Assembly: GCA_947254045.1 (NCBI GenBank)
Contig: CAMYBO010000057.1
Span: 1 to 7,537 of the forward strand
Direction: 5' to 3'
DNA: 7,537 nt
From: an uncultured Granulicatella sp.
GTDB taxonomy: Bacteria; Bacillota; Bacilli; Lactobacillales; Aerococcaceae
Made by a program: the position numbers and the translations under genes. Positions 6,410 to 7,537 of the stretch are shown here, one piece after another. Under the pieces are notes generated by a model, which saw nothing but the letters and a program-made list of their open reading frames with translations, was not told the DNA's origin and searched no databases. Numbering within the stretch: the first letter of the stretch is position 1; each line of letters begins with the position of its first letter.

Positions 6410-7197
6410 ATCCCGCAAAATCTTTTTAAAGAATTAGAACAGTTAGAGCAAGTAGAAGCGATTGTTTTAGGAGGCTCTCGTGCAGGAGAGAATTATGATA
6501 AAGATTCTGATTATTATATATTTATTTAACCGCACCAATAAGCGAAGGGATTAGGAAAGAAATTCTTAGTAAGTACTGTTCCAATATGGAATTTGGCAAT
6601 CAATTTTGGGAATTAGAGGATGATTGTGTTTTAAAGTATGGGATAGAGATTGAATTGATCTGTCGTTCACTAGATAGTTTTGATAAAGAGTTAGAAAATG
6701 TAATGATGAATCATCAAGCTCAAAATTCTTATACAACATGTATGTGGTATAATGTAATGCATCGTAACATTCTCTATGACAAAGACGGGCGCTATGCTCA
6801 GTTGAAGAGGAAGTATCAGTTACCTTATCCAGCCGATTTAAAGAGAAATATCATTCAGAAACAAATGTTATTACTAGAACAGGGAATGCCAGCTTTTTCT
6901 AAACAAATTCAAAAAGCGATTAAACGTCAAGATTTATTAAGCATGAATCATCGAAGCAGCGAATTTTTTGCGTCTTATTTTGATTTATTGTTTGCACTTA
7001 ATGAACAGCTTCATCCAGGTGAAAAACGAATGTTACAGTATGCTAAAGAGAGGTGTACTCATTTACCAAAAGATTTTGAAATGAATATTCAAGCGTATTT
7101 CCAATATCTTTACCGACTAGATAAACAAGAGGAAGCAGTAAAATTATTGACTACTCTATTATTTCATCTTAGAACATTAGTGGAAGAGTGTGAATAG
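6410..7197 (+). pseudogene. Nucleotidyltransferase-superfamily protein, broken (no ATG, frameshift, catalytic Asp lost)
   Basis: Joining two frames gives a protein of about 262 aa resembling stand-alone nucleotidyltransferase-fold proteins with an all-helical C-terminus (similar to DUF4037-type or antibiotic-nucleotidyltransferase-like families). The N-terminal part (6410-6526) reads PQNLFKELEQLEQVEAIVLG, then GSRAGENYDKDSDYYIFI. GGSR and the D-x-D loop identify the fold, but the second Asp of SDxD is Tyr (residue 36). An excellent AAAGGAGG (6393-6400) is followed 9 nt later by ATC, not ATG, so the start codon appears mutated. One base is missing within 6512-6527 and the first frame stops at TAA 6527-6529. 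The second frame continues YLTAPISEGIRKEILSKYCS and, from an internal ATG at 6586, encodes an open 203-aa C-terminal part (EIELICRSLDSFDKELENVM; helices up to VKLLTTLLFHLRTLVEECE). The substrate is unknown. It is divergent from trpS. Confidence 0.8.
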
Positions 7198-7484
7198 AAA
7201 ATAAAGACATCAGAAGATTGACTTCTTCATTCTCTAGTAAATTTTGGAAAGAATTAGTGGTGAAAATTTTTCCTTAAAAGGAATAGTATGAAGCTGTAAT
7301 AGTGGAAGGTTATCGGAATATCCCTGAAATGTGAAAAAGGATATTGCTTGACAAAGGTTAAGAAAAGATTAAGCCTTGAAATAATCGGATTTTAATGAAA
7401 TACCTTTAGAGAGACTCCAAAAAATAATTTGTGAAAAAATTAAATTTTTACGAAAAATGTATAGATTTTATTCTAAAAATAATA
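7198..7484. other. Intergenic stretch with no supported gene
   Basis: No coding frame with a ribosome binding site is visible. Weak dyads include AGAAG/CTTCT soon after the pseudogene stop, TTCCTT-AA-AAGGAA (7270-7283), AATATCC/GGATATT (7317-7323 with 7339-7345) and a bulged 8-bp stem (7354-7361 with 7369-7377). None is followed by a T tract that would make a convincing terminator. TTGACA at 7348-7353 has no -10 partner at normal spacing. Confidence 0.5.
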
Positions 7485-7537
7485 TATAATATAAAGCGTG
7501 ATGAGCCCATCTAAACTAGCTCATCGAGAAGGAGCGA
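7485..7537 (+). promoter_or_regulatory. Promoter -10, leader hairpin and Shine-Dalgarno of a gene starting beyond the right edge
   Basis: A perfect TATAAT (7485-7490) has a poor -35 (TAGATT 7462-7467, 17-bp spacing). It is followed by a perfect 7-bp hairpin, GATGAGC (7500-7506) with GCTCATC (7519-7525), and then AAGGAG at 7529-7534. A start codon is expected within a few bases after 7537. The hairpin would sit at the very 5' end of the transcript, directly before the ribosome binding site. Confidence 0.6.

Noticed and set aside
7348..7377. TTGACA as a promoter -35
   Set aside because: No -10-like hexamer occurs at 16-18 bp spacing.
6307..7507. GGCTCATCA at 6307-6315 and its inverse TGATGAGCC at 7499-7507 as ends of a mobile element around the nucleotidyltransferase pseudogene
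   Set aside because: A 9-bp match is expected by chance in 7.5 kb, and there is no flanking target duplication or mobility gene between them.

Overview
The window comes from a low-GC Gram-positive bacterium. AT-rich codon use, strong AGGAGG-type ribosome binding sites, a PrsA foldase with a lipobox, a LysM-3D wall protein and a Lactobacillales-like TrpS all point to the Lactobacillales. A Carnobacteriaceae- or Enterococcaceae-like genus is my guess, but the genus cannot be fixed from sequence alone.

Layout. Positions 1-1021 (minus) hold a decayed IS110-family transposase that runs off the left edge. It carries two single-base frameshifts and one in-frame stop. Its non-coding upstream end (about 1035-1300) can fold into several stem-loops and sits where IS110-group elements encode their bridge RNA. 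Positions 1343-1630 are an AT-rich control region with a WalR-like box, a LexA-like box and a structured leader. It precedes a secreted LysM-3D cell-wall protein (1631-2371), which ends in its own terminator. Next comes prsA (2559-3509), also with its own promoter and terminator. A strong promoter at 3584-3611 then drives a small lipoprotein of unknown function (3692-4117) and the branched-chain aminotransferase ilvE (4137-5159), 19 bp apart. A symmetric terminator at 5178-5214 serves both ilvE and the convergent trpS (5226-6221, minus). Divergent from trpS is a broken nucleotidyltransferase-type gene (6410-7197), with an ATC where the start codon should be, a lost catalytic Asp and a frameshift. 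The last 340 bp carry no gene I can support. They end in a promoter, a leader hairpin and a Shine-Dalgarno sequence for a gene that starts just past the right edge.

How the genes relate. The LysM-3D protein (wall remodelling) and PrsA (folding of exported proteins) both act outside the membrane but are separate transcription units. IlvE and TrpS are housekeeping metabolism and translation. The two broken genes flank an intact core. The most notable items are the candidate bridge-RNA region of the decayed IS110 element and the multi-lesion nucleotidyltransferase pseudogene. I see no clearly new multi-gene system.
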